6,373 bases of DNA from an uncultured Planctomycetaceae bacterium (GTDB lineage Bacteria > Planctomycetota > Planctomycetia > Pirellulales > Pirellulaceae). Below the pieces are notes generated by a model that had not been told where the DNA came from, did not search any database, and saw only the letters and a program-made list of their open reading frames with translations. Of the stretch, positions 6,315 to 6,373 are shown piece after piece; within the stretch, counting starts at the first letter, position 1; the number at the start of each line of letters is the position of its first letter. The DNA is taken from the NCBI GenBank assembly GCA_903921945.1, contig CAIXSC010000851.1, positions 1 through 6,373 on the forward strand, written 5' to 3'. Position numbers and translations under genes: made by a program.

Positions 6315-6373
6315 GCTGGACCGCGTGGAGGCGACATGCTGACGCACGCCCCGGCAACGTTCGGTACAACATC
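6315..6373. other. Flanking DNA right of the IS element
   Basis: These 59 bases follow the right TA of the element and are cut by the window edge. No start codon with an SD, known motif or repeat is seen. If the element is removed, leaving one TA, this DNA joins the 5393-5540 gap and a minus-strand frame stays open across the join. Confidence 0.4.

Overview
The window most likely comes from a planctomycete chromosome (Planctomycetota). The main reason is a DUF1549/DUF1553 (PSCyt2/PSD1) protein followed directly by a DUF1501 protein, a gene pair greatly expanded in that phylum and uncommon elsewhere. The GC-rich codon use and scarce Shine-Dalgarno (SD) sequences fit this. The lineage below phylum cannot be told from the sequence.

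Layout, left to right. (1) 1-129: eighteen uninterrupted 7-bp tandem repeats in one register, changing in blocks from ACCACCG to ACCACCA to (A/G)CAACTG. (2) 178-1179 (+): hemB, a zinc-type porphobilinogen synthase with both Schiff-base lysines and all three zinc cysteines. (3) 1216-2874 (+): a Sec-exported PSCyt2/PSD1 protein with one CxxCH motif. (4) 2926-4215 (+): a Tat-exported DUF1501 protein, with a strong SD that fixes its start. (5) 4253-5392 (+): a WD40 protein that appears to form one seven-bladed propeller. (6) 5393-5540: a gap with no convincing gene. (7) 5541-6314: a complete but dead IS630-family element, with 34-bp imperfect terminal inverted repeats (TIRs, TA included) ending in TA on both sides. 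It carries a transposase pseudogene on the minus strand. (8) 6315-6373: flanking DNA with nothing recognisable.

Genes 3-5 lie on one strand with gaps of 51 and 37 nt and probably form an operon. hemB is 36 nt upstream on the same strand and may be co-transcribed, but its housekeeping role in haem synthesis does not require that. The PSCyt2/PSD1-DUF1501-WD40 set looks like one export and surface module of unknown substrate. The first two proteins carry Sec and Tat signals, while the WD40 protein shows no signal in the frame seen.

The most informative hidden structure is the IS630 element. Reading all minus-strand frames joins the visible C-terminal transposase ORF to an N-terminal start with its own SD, across an internal deletion, an in-frame TAG and a one-base frameshift. 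The result is a 774-bp, MITE-like internal-deletion derivative whose ends are still recognisable.
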